DNA of 64,000 nucleotides from NCBI GenBank assembly GCA_020740775.1, contig JAHEWK010000016.1, positions 1,364,001 through 1,428,000 on the forward strand, written 5' to 3'. This DNA comes from Ilyonectria destructans. Lineage: Eukaryota; Ascomycota; Sordariomycetes; Hypocreales; Nectriaceae. The notes under the pieces were generated by a model. It worked only from the letters and a program-made list of their open reading frames with translations, made no database searches and was not told where the DNA came from. Each line of letters opens with the position of its first letter. Position 1 is the stretch's first letter. This document shows positions 12,250-23,249 of the stretch, piece after piece. The position numbers and the translations under genes are program-made.

Positions 12250-13182
12250 TTCAAAGGTATAAGATTGCCGCTACTGCTTATTCGAGTGTTGGATTCTGTG
12301 CTTGGGCTTCTCGACTAACTGAAGCATTGGTCCTTCATCATGACCTCATCCCAAATATGGCTGGAATAACCAGAAATTTGAATAGTCCATGTGTTCGTTA
12401 CTAGGTTTAATTGAAAACATCAAGTTTCGGGGCGAGCCTTAGCCTCAAACTCTCACTTAGTACTCGGTTCCGCAACCCGTTGAGAGTGGGTTATCACACT
12501 TACTTGTCAATTACGGACTCTTAGGCAGATCAAAGAGCTTTGAATTCTCTCATCGTTTCAGGCGCCATCTTTTTGAGTTGCTCTCTTTATCCACTAATGC
12601 ATCTTTCGTTTACCGTGGTATTTGCTTTTCGAATTAAACTGGACTCTTTTTGTCCTATCCCATCAACAGCAACCACTCGGTTGTAAATTCCCCGAGCTTT
12701 GTCTAACGAGTAGGGACTAATATTCAGTGCAGTGCATTGATTTTCTCACAAATTTATCCATATGAGTGGCTTAATTTCTCCGTTATTGAAAGCATCGTGG
12801 GATTTCTGCTTTCCAGGATACACCTTCAACTTGACTATCTATAGCATTTCTCCTTAAATAATTTAGAATAAATTCCAACTACCCAAACATTTATTAAAAA
12901 TCTGCACGGGCTTATGTCACATTATTGATCTATGTTCATATTCTTTTTCTGACGTACTCGGCCTTTTAATTTAACCTCGGCAACTGGTTGCAGTATCAGA
13001 ATGATAAACTCATAATCTCCTCACATCTTCCGATTACTGGTGTACACCACCGGATAAAAGAAACTCTAGTTGTTGAGTTGAATATGCAGTAAGATCGCTG
13101 CGTCATTTATTCACGAGGCCGCAGATACGTTGTCATCAATAAGCTCTTTGAACGACAAATACTTGGAGTCTCAAGTTTCATC

Positions 13183-14286
13183 ATGCTTTGTGAAATATGT
13201 CGCGGTATCTTCGAGCATCGAGATGGAGCAGACCTTGGAGAAGCTATGGCGCGTGGATTCGAAACGGTACTGCAGGAAATTGGTGTTGGCAGCGCACCAG
13301 CAGAAGCGACTCCAGAGCCACGTCAAGAATTGCAAGCATTTGTCCAACACCGGTCAGCACAGAGCTTACAGAACGCTGCGCTTCAGGATTTCTACATTTA
13401 CAGCTATACATAGAATCGAATTGAATCCCAGATGCAGCAGGAGCTCCTCGATTTAGATGTTCCCGCCATGAACGATGACTCTCCCCGCGAGTACCTCACG
13501 TCGTGCATTCTGTTTGACAGCCTTTGGCCAGATGATGGGAATTAAAGAGGAAGATTTTCTTGACGTTACAGGCATGTGGGCTATTACTTTTGACGACAAA
13601 GAAATGGGGACATTAGGCTTTGGGACTTCGGATATGCCGTTTTTTGCCTTAATGCCCTCGGACGGTAAGGCCCGTCCTGCTACATTGATTATAAAATTGG
13701 GGGAAAATATTATGTGAGAGTGTGGCTGATGATACCTAGAAGCACGGCAGTTCGATATGACTCGCAAGCTTTCCCTCTCCACCGATTCAGAAGAATCTTT
13801 CTCGTTCGCGACCAAACGGTTCAAATATTGCCTCCAGAACCATGAGAAGTGCAAAAGATGAGGCGAGTCTGGCTGGCTGCCCTCACGGCTTCTATGCCTT
13901 GATGGTGTGGAAGAACATCAAACCGTGCGTCTTGTCTTATCCAAGGACATAATACCTGAGCCTTATGTCTCATTAAGTCACTGTTGGGTTCAACCCAGTG
14001 CCTCAGCTTGACCAAATCGAACTTTGATACATTTCGCCACGACATTCAAATGTCGCAATTGCCAAAAGCTTTCACAGATAGCTTCTATGTTTCGCTCAAG
14101 CTAGAGACTCAGTACATTTAGGTCGACTCATTGTGCATGATTCAGGACGACTCCGACGACTGGCTGAACGAAGCGTCTCAAATGGACAAGGTCTACACAA
14201 ACTCACTTTGCAACATCTGCGTCACGGGGTTTCAGGATTCTTCACATGCGAAAGATGCGATGTTGAGGAGAAGAGACATATTATAA
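13183..14286 (+). pseudogene. HET-domain (heterokaryon incompatibility) gene, inactivated
   Basis: Translation in two frames gives a recognisable HET protein. The N-terminus MLCEICRGIFEH ends in a TAG (13411-13413) where W is expected before NRIESQMQQELL. A second part reads NHEKCKR, then TGA (13859-13861, expected R), then WLPSRLL, VRLVLSKD and YVSLSHCW, the classic start of the HET domain. The G-run at about 13985-13988 has lost one base, shifting to the frame STQCLSLTKSNFDTF, then LPKAFTDSFYV. A TAG at 14119-14121 replaces W before VDSLCMIQDDSDDW, the hallmark HET motif. Two stops are TGG-to-TAG and one fits CGA-to-TGA. HET proteins trigger cell death on fusion of incompatible hyphae. Remnants probably continue to about 15.5 kb but are too degraded to assign. 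Confidence 0.8.
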
Positions 14287-15843
14287 CGATAATCTGATAT
14301 CTGCGCGCGATTTGCTCTAGCAGCCTAGACCTAGCCTAATATCACTGGACTAACAGGACAGTTTGATACCTCGAAAGCTCAGCATAAAGAACTAGTGCTG
14401 GAGAAAGTCTAACTCCTAAGTATATTAAGTGCAGTTCTATAACAGTCTCTTGCACACAGCAGTTATTAGATGGAGCACCGGTGAAGTCAGTATGCGAGAT
14501 CGCCGAGTGCAACTCCACTAATCAAGAGAAAGAAGGTAGAGAAACTCATCGGTTCCACCCACTTGAGGTTACGCTACGATGTGTATAACTCTACCTATGA
14601 AATGGGCATCGATTTTGTCGATGGCAACCAGCATTGTGCGTGCGAACCACGTATATCGATAAGACGTTCAATACACATCATTCGGTTGAAACTTCGTTCG
14701 TCGAAATTGGAGGTAATAGAAAACGTTGCAACCTCTCATTCGTTGAGTACGATTTCATATATCTCCAATAATTAATCAACCCTGATGATAGTCAGAATTA
14801 TGTCTTCGCCCCATCAACGCTTCGGATCTTTCCTACTAGGCAATTCTGGACGCCTTCGCGCAGTCAGGGACTGGCCTGGTAAGTTCGGATCAGGCAGAAT
14901 GGGAAAAACCTTTACAGAGGTACAATTTTAACACAACCATTACTAATACCCTGCTCTGATTGCCGCCCGAGATCGACTTTTTGATTGATTCGCATCAGTT
15001 TTCCGATGACCGGTAGCGCTCTTTGCAGCAATTAAACCCAAGTTAGACTCATGCCGGATTAGTAAATACCCTAGACCCGATCAATGTAGAACTGATGGAG
15101 ACACTATATTTACTCTTCCGAGATATTACAATCAGCTTGATGAGCTTCCATCGTCTACAGTGAGCCAAGCATTCTCTTAATTGGCTGTCAGGATATAACT
15201 CTTAACTTTTGTCTCACCTTAGACCGAATGCGTCAACAAAATTCTTCCTTCTAAAGACAGAAGTCACGTTTTCTCCAAACATGCTGACATACATATATGC
15301 TCGCAATCGATTGTGGGTCTTCTACGGTCTTGCAATCGGGTTCTCAACCCTCACTGTGGCTATATGCCTGATTACGATGAGCCTCACTGGTGCCTCGATA
15401 GCAATACCCTCCATATTACTACAACTCTCAAGGGCGCTGAAGTAGGCATCAAGATTGAAGATACAGATTTCAATGGGAGGCAGCTGTTGCTAAAATACTT
15501 GAAATAGGCAACAGTAAATTCTCCCAATTCTTCATGATAAACCCGGTGAGCTACCGTGTATGTATCGCTCGTGCTGTTTTAGCTGCTCTCTCTCACGAAC
15601 CCCAACAACTGCTTCCGAAATGAGTCTTTTGTTTTTGGAGTTGCAGATAATGTCAGCGGCACGTCAGCTGCTCCTTGCCCACCTACCGACTATTTCTCGC
15701 GTCAAAAGCCTTTGTGTCTTGGCCTAGGCTGATGTCTCAGCCAAAACCCCCTCATCCACGTTGCTGATGACGAGCAACAAAGTGTACGAGTGGGGACTGG
15801 GAAACCTCGGTTGCGGTTGTGCGCGGCGGTTGGGTCACCCCTG

Positions 15844-16203
15844 CTACGCCTCCTCTTGTTGTTGCATCACGTCGTAACAATCCCAGTCCTGGCCGATCGG
15901 GTACCAAGGGAATGGGTCTGTGGTGGTTGGCTCTGCCTGCGATCTGATCCTACATATGCATGTAGACGCTGGCTCCAGGTAGATACCTTGCTGCGCTTTA
16001 ACCGAGCCCTTTATTTCGACCGCCATTGGCGCATACTTGTTGCCACCTATGATAGTGCAAAAAGTTGAATGTGAGATGTGAGTAGCATGCTGTTATCACC
16101 GAAGTACGTAGTGCGTACTGGATGTTTGCGTTGTGCTGTTCATCGAGAGGGCCAAAGGCATCGGTCTCAAGTAGCTGTAGCGACCGAGAGCATTGCCAAC
16201 TAA
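15844..16203 (-). pseudogene. Possible last two exons of an unidentified gene (status uncertain)
   Basis: The last exon is 16046 to 15844 (stop TAG). It is preceded by an acceptor ATCATAG and a 61-nt intron whose donor is GTACTT at 16107. Joining gives FGPLDEQHNANIQYALR followed by GNKYAPMAVEIKG, then GIYLEPASTCICRI and a tail ending DVMQQQEEA. Frame, intron length and a protein-like sequence all agree, which random sequence would rarely do. Upstream of about 16203 the frame is lost and no further exon could be found, so this may be a truncated relic. The V-x-I-x-G and GIYLEP pattern suggests a C-terminal beta-sandwich, but I cannot name a family. Confidence 0.35.
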
Positions 16204-18650
16204 GAGTATGTAAATAATTGAGTCAAAGAACCACAACCCAACAATTTCAGGCCCTTCTCTTGCGATGGACGACTGTGTCGTTACTTTTACCACCTCTCAA
16301 TTCCCTCTGTATCGTATTGAATCTTGTAGTGCTTTCGGGACCTGTGACGTCCCCTACTGCCGGTCACATGATGATATCACCGTGACGCAAATCCGGACTG
16401 CTGTGCTGTCCCGGCTTGATAGATTGGCCGATGGGTGGACGCCATCGAGCATCATTGCCAGACACGGTCCTTTGATACGGTATGGATACACTTGTACTTT
16501 CTTGTTCTCGCTTCTTCGATGCCGACATCTCTCCATTGTGCCCCGGTCCTGTCGACTCATGTACTGTCTCCGAACTGGCCCCGTTGTGGTGGTTGCATTC
16601 TGGCGGTAACTTCTTGATTCAGGCACCAGACGGTTTATGATGTATCATGACACCCTCCGACCGGGGGCCATTGCTCGATTTGGGCATGGATGCAAGTCGA
16701 GACTCCCAGGCCAACCAGAAGCAGGGTTAGCTTCTAGCGCGAGACATCCCACGACGCCTCCTGACTATCCCCGACCGGACAGACTTGCCTGCGGACGATG
16801 AGGCTAACGATGGCTGCCACGATGGGCAAATTTGGCCCGGCACTAAGGATGCGAGGCCCATCTTAGGTGGGACTCAGGGTTCTCTGACAACCCTCCCTCA
16901 CGTGGAGGATTTCTTTTGCACTTCTAAACATGGTCATGGCGGGCGAAGACTGGGCCTCGTCAACGCCGCAACGGCCGTTTGCTGAAGAAACAGGCATCTC
17001 ACGGACCCTCAATCGGCAATTGTCAAACCCCCGGACCTTCCCCTCTTCATGAATCCTGACGCGGAGACGTGCTAAAACGTGGGGGGTGGTTGGTCTCACG
17101 ACCATCCGTCGGCTCCGTCCCGTCTATCACGCGGCGGTTCAGCATGGATCGAAAATGTGGACGCTCTCTCCACGTAGTAAGCGAGGCCCACGGTGCAGCA
17201 AGCCTGCTGGAGCCAGAATGCGTCCTTTGTTTTCTCGTGGTCCCTGAATATTGGCGCTAGAGAAGACAGCTTGACAGCTGGTGTGGATGTTCTTTTACAG
17301 TCCCCTGCGCAGGTCTATTGTTTAGCCACCGGGAGACTCTCGTGACCAACAAGACATTATTCTCGGGAAATTGCCCAGGCTGGAAGAGAGCGGTCAGATG
17401 AAATGGGAATTGTTCTATACGGACTCCTATTCTGTGCCGGGCCCGGCAGACTGGTATCCGGCTGATGTCGCCGGGCAAGGACAGCAGTCAGCAGGGCAAC
17501 ATAGGATGAATACCCAGGTTGCATGTGGAGTGCCGGATCTTGAATGCTCCTTCGCATGGCTCGCCAGTATCCGCGAGACAATTACCAAGCTGTCAGGATC
17601 TGGCAAGATGCAGGAGATGAGGCAGCCGAACGTTCCAAGATTTCCCCAGGTCAGCATCCCGGCCATCCCCAGCCTCATGTTAGCGCCGCCGGCCGGTTTT
17701 GGCGGGCGGGCCTGGCCGTGATGCGTACGTGACCGGAGTGATGGAGGTTTGCATTCCTTTTTCCGCCGCATCTCGTACCTGACTTGTCGAGTAAGAATCC
17801 CCGAGTCGCCGAAGAGGGCCCTAAAGAGGATCCTTGGGGGGATAAGCTGGCATCGCCAAGTCCGGCCCGGAGAGCCCATGGCGATGACGGCGTTGGGATA
17901 CGATGGTCGACCCGTCGCCGAGCTCGTTCTTGTTTCTCCTTCTCCCCGCGTGACGTAGAATTGGGGCAAGGTCAGGGCAGCCCCGGCGAATCGAGGTCGA
18001 TCTAATCCAACGGGGATTTGCTCGGTGCATGAGTGCGCAGCAGGGCACATGGAGGCAACATCAGCGTGCATCTGCCGGCCCCGCAATCTCCACAGAATGA
18101 ACCATGATGCTATTCTAGTTTGGTGGAGCTGTATCCAAAAGAGGAGGCAGCCGGCGGCGCTAGAAATATCGAGTTAGAACCAGCGAAGAGTTAGCGGATT
18201 TCACGAAGCGTAGACGAGTTCCATCAACGTTCTCCGGCGGCCCTAGCCTGCTTCGTCCGTCTTGGGAGAGAAATTCTTTCCGATGGAGGCCATCCACTCC
18301 CCGGATCTCCACCACGTGGAGACACCGTCAACCATATCGATACCAATTGCTGTGAGAAACCAGCGTGTAACCGTTGTTAGCAGGACGGAGATTGGCCATG
18401 GCTCAAATCCATCGTGCGGGGAGAAGATGGAGAGTTCATCCAAGGGCGGGTAGACGAGAAAACTCGGGGCGGCTCGAATCGAATACATAAGGACGGCTTC
18501 CAGACGACATCAACAGGTCTTTTGTCTCTCAAGCCCATCATCACTCGAAGCACAAGCAATCCACTGCCTACCTCTTCTGCTTCATCTCCAACTTCCATCT
18601 ACCTTCTTCACACACAAACACAAAAGTCTTCGACTTACACACACTTCACA
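16204..18650. other. Gene-free stretch and leader of the inositol oxygenase gene
   Basis: I see no supported gene. A 219-codon minus-strand frame at 17427-18086 and a 114-codon ATG frame at 16265 have no family resemblance. The last 240 bases before 18651 are leader: a TATA-like TACATAAGG near 18484, then a pyrimidine- and CACA-rich stretch up to the ATG. An E-box-like CACGTG lies at about 18314. Confidence 0.5.
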
Positions 18651-19574
18651 ATGGCTCCCGCTGCTGTCATGGAGATCACCGACAAGACCGGTGCCGAGCT
18701 CGAGGCCATGTCCGACGAGATCGACGAGGTCAACGCCGCCAAGTACGACTCCAAGTCCAAGTTCGACGAGGAGAAGAACAAGGCCGCCTTCCGCAACTAC
18801 GAGGACGCCAACGACCGCGTCAAGAACTTCTACCGCGAGCAGCACTACAAGCAGACCGTCACCTACAACCTACAGGCCCGCAACCGCTTCTACAGCTCCA
18901 CCCGCCCTCGCCCCGAGATGACCATCTGGGAGGCCATGGAGAAGCTCAACACCCTGATCGACGAGTCTGACCCCGATACCTCCCTCTCCCAGATCCAGCA
19001 CCTTCTCCAGTCCGCCGAGGCCATCCGCCGCGATGGCAAGCCCCGCTGGATGCAGCTGACTGGTCTCATCCACGACCTCGGCAAGCTCATGGTCTTCTTC
19101 CCTGAGCTTGGCACCCAGGGCCAGTGGGACGTTGTCGGCGACACCTTCGCTGTCGGCTGCGCTTTCTCTGAGCGCTGCGTCTACCCTACCACCTTCGCTG
19201 AGGGCAACCCCGATGCCACCAACCCCGACTACAACACCAAGTACGGCATCTACTCTCCCAACTGCGGTCTCGACAACGTCATGCTCAGCTGGGGCCACGA
19301 CGAGTACCTCTACCACGTCGTCAAGGACCAGTCCTCTCTCCCCGACGAGGCCCTGGCCATGATCCGCTACCACTCCTTCTACCCCTGGCACCGCGAGGGC
19401 GCTTACCGCCACCTCATGTGCGACAAGGACTGGGAGATGATGAAGGCTGTCCAGGCTTTCAACCCCTACGACCTGTACAGCAAGAGCGACGGTGTCCCCG
19501 ATGCCGAGAAGCTCAAGCCTTACTACATGGAGCTCATTGACGAGTTCTTCCCCAACCGGGTCATCAAGTGGTAG
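18651..19574 (+). CDS. myo-inositol oxygenase
   Basis: This intronless gene encodes 307 residues, close to the usual 280-310 of the family. The enzyme (EC 1.13.99.1) is a cytosolic di-iron protein that oxidises myo-inositol with O2 to D-glucuronate, the first step of inositol catabolism. All six metal ligands are visible: H117 (QIQHLLQ), H141 and D142 (LIHDLGK), H216 (WGHDEY), H241 (RYHSFYPWH) and D274 (PYDLY). The start ATG lies in a CACAATGG context after a CA-rich leader; the frame is open 79 codons upstream but without ATG. Third codon positions are overwhelmingly C or G, much more than in neighbours, implying high expression. A possible poly(A) signal AATAAA is at 19601. No other inositol-catabolism gene lies nearby. 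Confidence 0.95.
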   Translation: MAPAAVMEITDKTGAELEAMSDEIDEVNAAKYDSKSKFDEEKNKAAFRNYEDANDRVKNFYREQHYKQTVTYNLQARNRFYSSTRPRPEMTIWEAMEKLNTLIDESDPDTSLSQIQHLLQSAEAIRRDGKPRWMQLTGLIHDLGKLMVFFPELGTQGQWDVVGDTFAVGCAFSERCVYPTTFAEGNPDATNPDYNTKYGIYSPNCGLDNVMLSWGHDEYLYHVVKDQSSLPDEALAMIRYHSFYPWHREGAYRHLMCDKDWEMMKAVQAFNPYDLYSKSDGVPDAEKLKPYYMELIDEFFPNRVIKW

Positions 19575-20474
19575 ACGATTAGATTTGACAAGATGAAGCG
19601 AATAAAGCATGGGTTGCAATTGAGGCCAGGGAATTAAAAGGCCAGGATGGGATAAATGAATTTGAGCGATATGAATCAATAGAAATACACATGTTTATGG
19701 ACAAACCACCACTGCCACTCTTGAATACGTTCTTCGTTTGCGACTGTAGAAACACTCACAGGGGATGCAGTTGGTCGTCAATTAAGTTAGTCTCCAAGAA
19801 CTCCGCGATCTAACTATAACCCTTGTATTTGTCGACAAAATAAAGTAAATTAACAGCAAACAAGAACCTAATATTAGTAAACATCTATGAGGATATCCTA
19901 TTCCTGTTGCGCTTGGGTTTAGAGGAAAGAAATTGCATCTAACTTTACCTTGAGAATTGCACTGTTAACTAAGTTTTGAGACGCTACCTCTTATGTGTTC
20001 AATAATTCTTCGTTGATTCCACCAAGCATGATTCATCTGCACTAAACCCTTAACTCATGTATCCAACTACACAATTAGCCATTTTTCTCACAAGAAGAAA
20101 AATGCTCAAGTCGTAGACGCTGAGTTGTGTCTGATCAAGTCCTGATCCGTTCCCTTGCCTTTCACCAACCACAAGGGCGCGCGCTGGGTTGGGAAATTTT
20201 TAGTGGAGATATTGGGCGATAAGGTGATAAGAAAAAAGTTGCAACGAAATTTTGTGCCAGTTTATCCGAGTAGCTTAAATCTAGTCTTGATATGGCTAGT
20301 GTTGGTCCAGCTAACCAATCATAGGATGTTCCGAGCGCAAGCTGCCCCTCAGTCGGCTTGGAAATTTGGTGGCAGCGCATCAGAGGTCGGCAGTCTGTGA
20401 TGTTGCTGAGAAACCCATCACTTCACGACCTACCAGACTCGACTCTTGGGCATTCTCCACCCCAAATCTTCAAA
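19575..20474. other. Intergenic, 3' region of inositol oxygenase and DBP9 promoter
   Basis: About 900 bases, AT-rich in the middle (19800-20100). I see no open frame with family resemblance and no structured RNA. The last 100 bases are the leader of DBP9. Confidence 0.6.
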
Positions 20475-22609
20475 ATGGTGGCCGGAAAGCGAAAGCGCGA
20501 TCAAGGCGACGAGCCCCCTAAGTCAACTGAGGTTGTCAAGTCCGACACAGCCAAGAAATCCGCCGAACCCGAGGAAGAGACTTCCTTCGTCGATCTCGGC
20601 TTGGATCCCCGATTGCTGCAGGCCATTGCCCAGCAGAAGTTCGCCAAACCGACCCTCGTCCAGCGCAAGGCCATTCCTCTCGCACTCAACGGCCAGGATG
20701 TGCTAGCCAAGGCCGACTGTGGTTCAGGCAAGACGGCTGCCTATGTCCTTCCTCTGCTGTCCAGCATTCTCAAGCGCAAGACCGTACGCCAATGTTCAGT
20801 CTCAAGCTCGAGTTTTCTTCCATCTTGCTAACCCAAACACCAGACCGACTCCTCCGCTTTCACGGCCGCCCTCATCCTCGTCCCTACTCGCGAGCTTGCC
20901 GACCAGGTCTTCAAGGCCATCGAACAATTCTCCTCTTTCTGCGCAAAGGACATCCGAACCGCAAAGTTGACCGACAAGGTCTCCAGCGCCGTCCAGCGAG
21001 CTCTCCTCTCCAACTCTCCCGATATCGTCATCTCGACTCCTGCCACGGCATGGCACAACCTCAACTCCTCTGCCCTCTCACTTGAGAAGCTGACGCATCT
21101 GGTGTTGGATGAGGCCGACCTGGTCCTGTCATACGGTTACAATGAGGATCTGGAGAACCTCTCCCGGTCGATCCCCAAGGGCGTCCAAGTGATGATGATG
21201 AGCGCGACATTGACAGACGAGGTGGACACACTAAAGGGCATCTTCCGTCGGGACCCGACTCTGCTGGATCTTAAGGAGAAGGAGGCTGAGGGTGAGGGTA
21301 TCACTCAGTTCGTCGCCAAGTATGTTCACGATATCCTCCCGTCATTTTCTGCACATTCGACTAACAGACCTGTAGGTGTGGTGAGGACGAGAAATTTCTT
21401 CTGGCCTACGTCATCTTTAAGCTCAAGTTGATCAAGGGCAAGTGCATCATCTTCGTTAGCGATATCGACCGATGTTACCGATTGAAACTCTTCTTCGAGC
21501 AGTTCGGCATCAGGAGCTGTATCTTGAACTCAGAATTGCCCCTCAACTCACGAGTACATGTCGTAGAGGAGTTCAACCGGAATGTGTATGACATCATCAT
21601 CGCCGCGGACGAGAAGCACGCAATGCTAGGAGACAAGGAGGAGGTCGAGGAGGAGGATGAAGCTGAGGAGACGAAAGAAGACTCCAAGAGCCCCGAAGAT
21701 GGCGAGGACGATACTGCTGAGAAGGAGACCCCACGCCCGAAGAAGAAGTCAAAGCCTTCCAAGGCCGACAAGGAGTACGGTGTATCACGAGGTATGAACC
21801 ACTCCTCTCAACCAAGCACCTCGATGTCTCGGGTCTCTGTCTATATTCTGCTTGGAAGAAATCTTTACGAGGAGACAATTGCTAACAATGGATTTCGTAG
21901 GTGTCGATTTCAAGAAGGTGTCAGCAGTCATCAACTTTGATCTTCCCACCACTGCTTCATCGTACACACATCGGATAGGAAGGACTGCGCGAGCTGGCCA
22001 GACCGGCATGGCCCTGTCTTTTGTTGTTCCTAAGGAACTCTACCGAAAGCACATGCCCACGTCAACGGCGACCTCGGAGAAGGATGAGAAGGTCATGGCC
22101 AAGATTGTGCGACAGCAAGCGAAGCGAGGCAAGGAGGTGAAGCCTTACAACTTCAATATGAAGCAGGTTGACCCCTTCCGCTACCGAATGAACGACGCCC
22201 TGCGTGCCGTCACCAAGGTTTCCATTCGAGAGGCCCGAACGAGAGAGCTGAGGCAAGAACTGCTCAAGAGTGAAAAGCTCAAGCGGTGAGTTATTCCTCA
22301 GCACCCCCAATCTCTGATACCTTATTCTAACTTGTAATGTTTAGATACTTCGAGGAGAACCCTACCGAGTTGAGCCATCTGCGCCACGACGGAGAGCTCA
22401 GGACGGCGAGACAGCAGGCCCATCTCAAGCACATCCCCGAGTACCTGTTGCCCAAGGATGGTAAGCAGGCGTTGGAGGCAGATGTGGGCTTCGTGCCTTT
22501 GAGGAAAGACCGCAAGGGGAAGGGACACAGGAAGGGCAAGGGATTCAAGGTAGGCGCTAGGAAACGGGATCCGCTCAAGACATTCAAGGCGAGGCGGAAG
22601 ACAAAATAG
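20475..22609 (+). CDS. DBP9: ATP-dependent RNA helicase DBP9 (DEAD-box)
   Basis: Five exons: 20475-20783, 20844-21319, 21376-21791, 21901-22285 and 22345-22609, giving 616 residues. The product acts in the nucleolus in 60S subunit assembly (known for yeast Dbp9). Motifs in order: Q motif (about 37-69), GSGKT 83-87, PTRELA 117-122, STPA, DEAD 192-195, SAT 223-225, and [10 protein letters not shown] in the second RecA domain. A lysine- and acid-rich insertion just before the conserved [15 protein letters not shown] is characteristic of Dbp9, as is the highly basic tail ([11 protein letters not shown]). Introns have good donors (GTATGT, GTATGA, GTGAGT) and a GCTAAC branch site in intron 3. Intron 1 lies within the P-loop domain just after KRKT. 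Confidence 0.93.
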
Positions 22610-23249
22610 ACGATTCGAATAGGACAGCGTTTTGGGATTCATCGTGTGGGAGATACCTCGAGGAATTAAGAAATGAGCGGGTTTCCTTTTTTGCAAGCTA
22701 TTGTTGTCTTCGCTCAAGCCGTGACCTACTAGCAATTGTTTCATAGACAAAATTACCAGCACTTCGAAAACTGATGCTGTCAACGGACTGAACACCCACA
22801 TTCCACCGTGTTATCTCAACGTAATATACGTCCTCGGGGCCGAAGCACTTTCACAACATCATTCACGATTCCTTCTCCACATCAAGCCACGGACTTTCTT
22901 GACCACACATAGTCTAGCTTTGTGACGCCAGTTTAGTCACACATGCACGTCGCCGGAAACAACGGGTGTAGGCGGCCGGGTTGGTAGGACCCGACGGTTG
23001 GGCTGCGGGCTGGCTCCCGGGGATAGGTGTGTTGCCGGTGGGTGGTATTTAATTCGGCGTGATTACTGATATCGCGGGTCATTATGATGGAATACAGCGG
23101 GGGTGTTGTGAAGGTATAAAGAGAGAGGATAGTGCTGGACGTGTTGTAAAGGGATAATTATCACGGCTTCAACATCACTTACACGGATACCGAGAACTGA
23201 GAGCATCGTTCCTCCACCTGTGAACCTCATCAATGTCACTATTTCAGCC
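22610..23249. other. Intergenic region between DBP9 and the aldo-keto reductase
   Basis: About 640 bases. A GC-rich stretch around 22960-23040 precedes the reductase and probably belongs to its promoter. I see no gene. Confidence 0.6.

Larger units (their letters stand above)
11660..15600. other. AT-rich, mutation-degraded block
   Basis: Base composition shifts visibly toward A+T compared with both flanks, intact genes are absent, and the recognisable remnants (the HET-domain gene, plus-strand) carry multiple TAG/TGA stops explained by C-to-T or G-to-A changes. This is how RIP-affected islands look in sordariomycete genomes. Apart from the features listed separately I see only short open frames. 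The composition was judged by eye; windowed TpA/ApT indices would quantify it. Confidence 0.6.

Noticed and set aside
17427..18086. 219-codon minus-strand frame
   Set aside because: No plausible ATG start at its end, mixed cysteine/arginine/proline composition typical of a shadow frame in GC-rich DNA.
18414..18650. 79-codon in-frame extension upstream of inositol oxygenase
   Set aside because: Starts at GTG, low-complexity serine/threonine composition, and the conserved protein begins at ATG 18651 in good context; treated as leader.
18870..19679. 269-codon minus-strand frame opposite inositol oxygenase
   Set aside because: Shadow created by the C-ending codon bias of the real gene; valine/leucine/glycine-rich with no domain.
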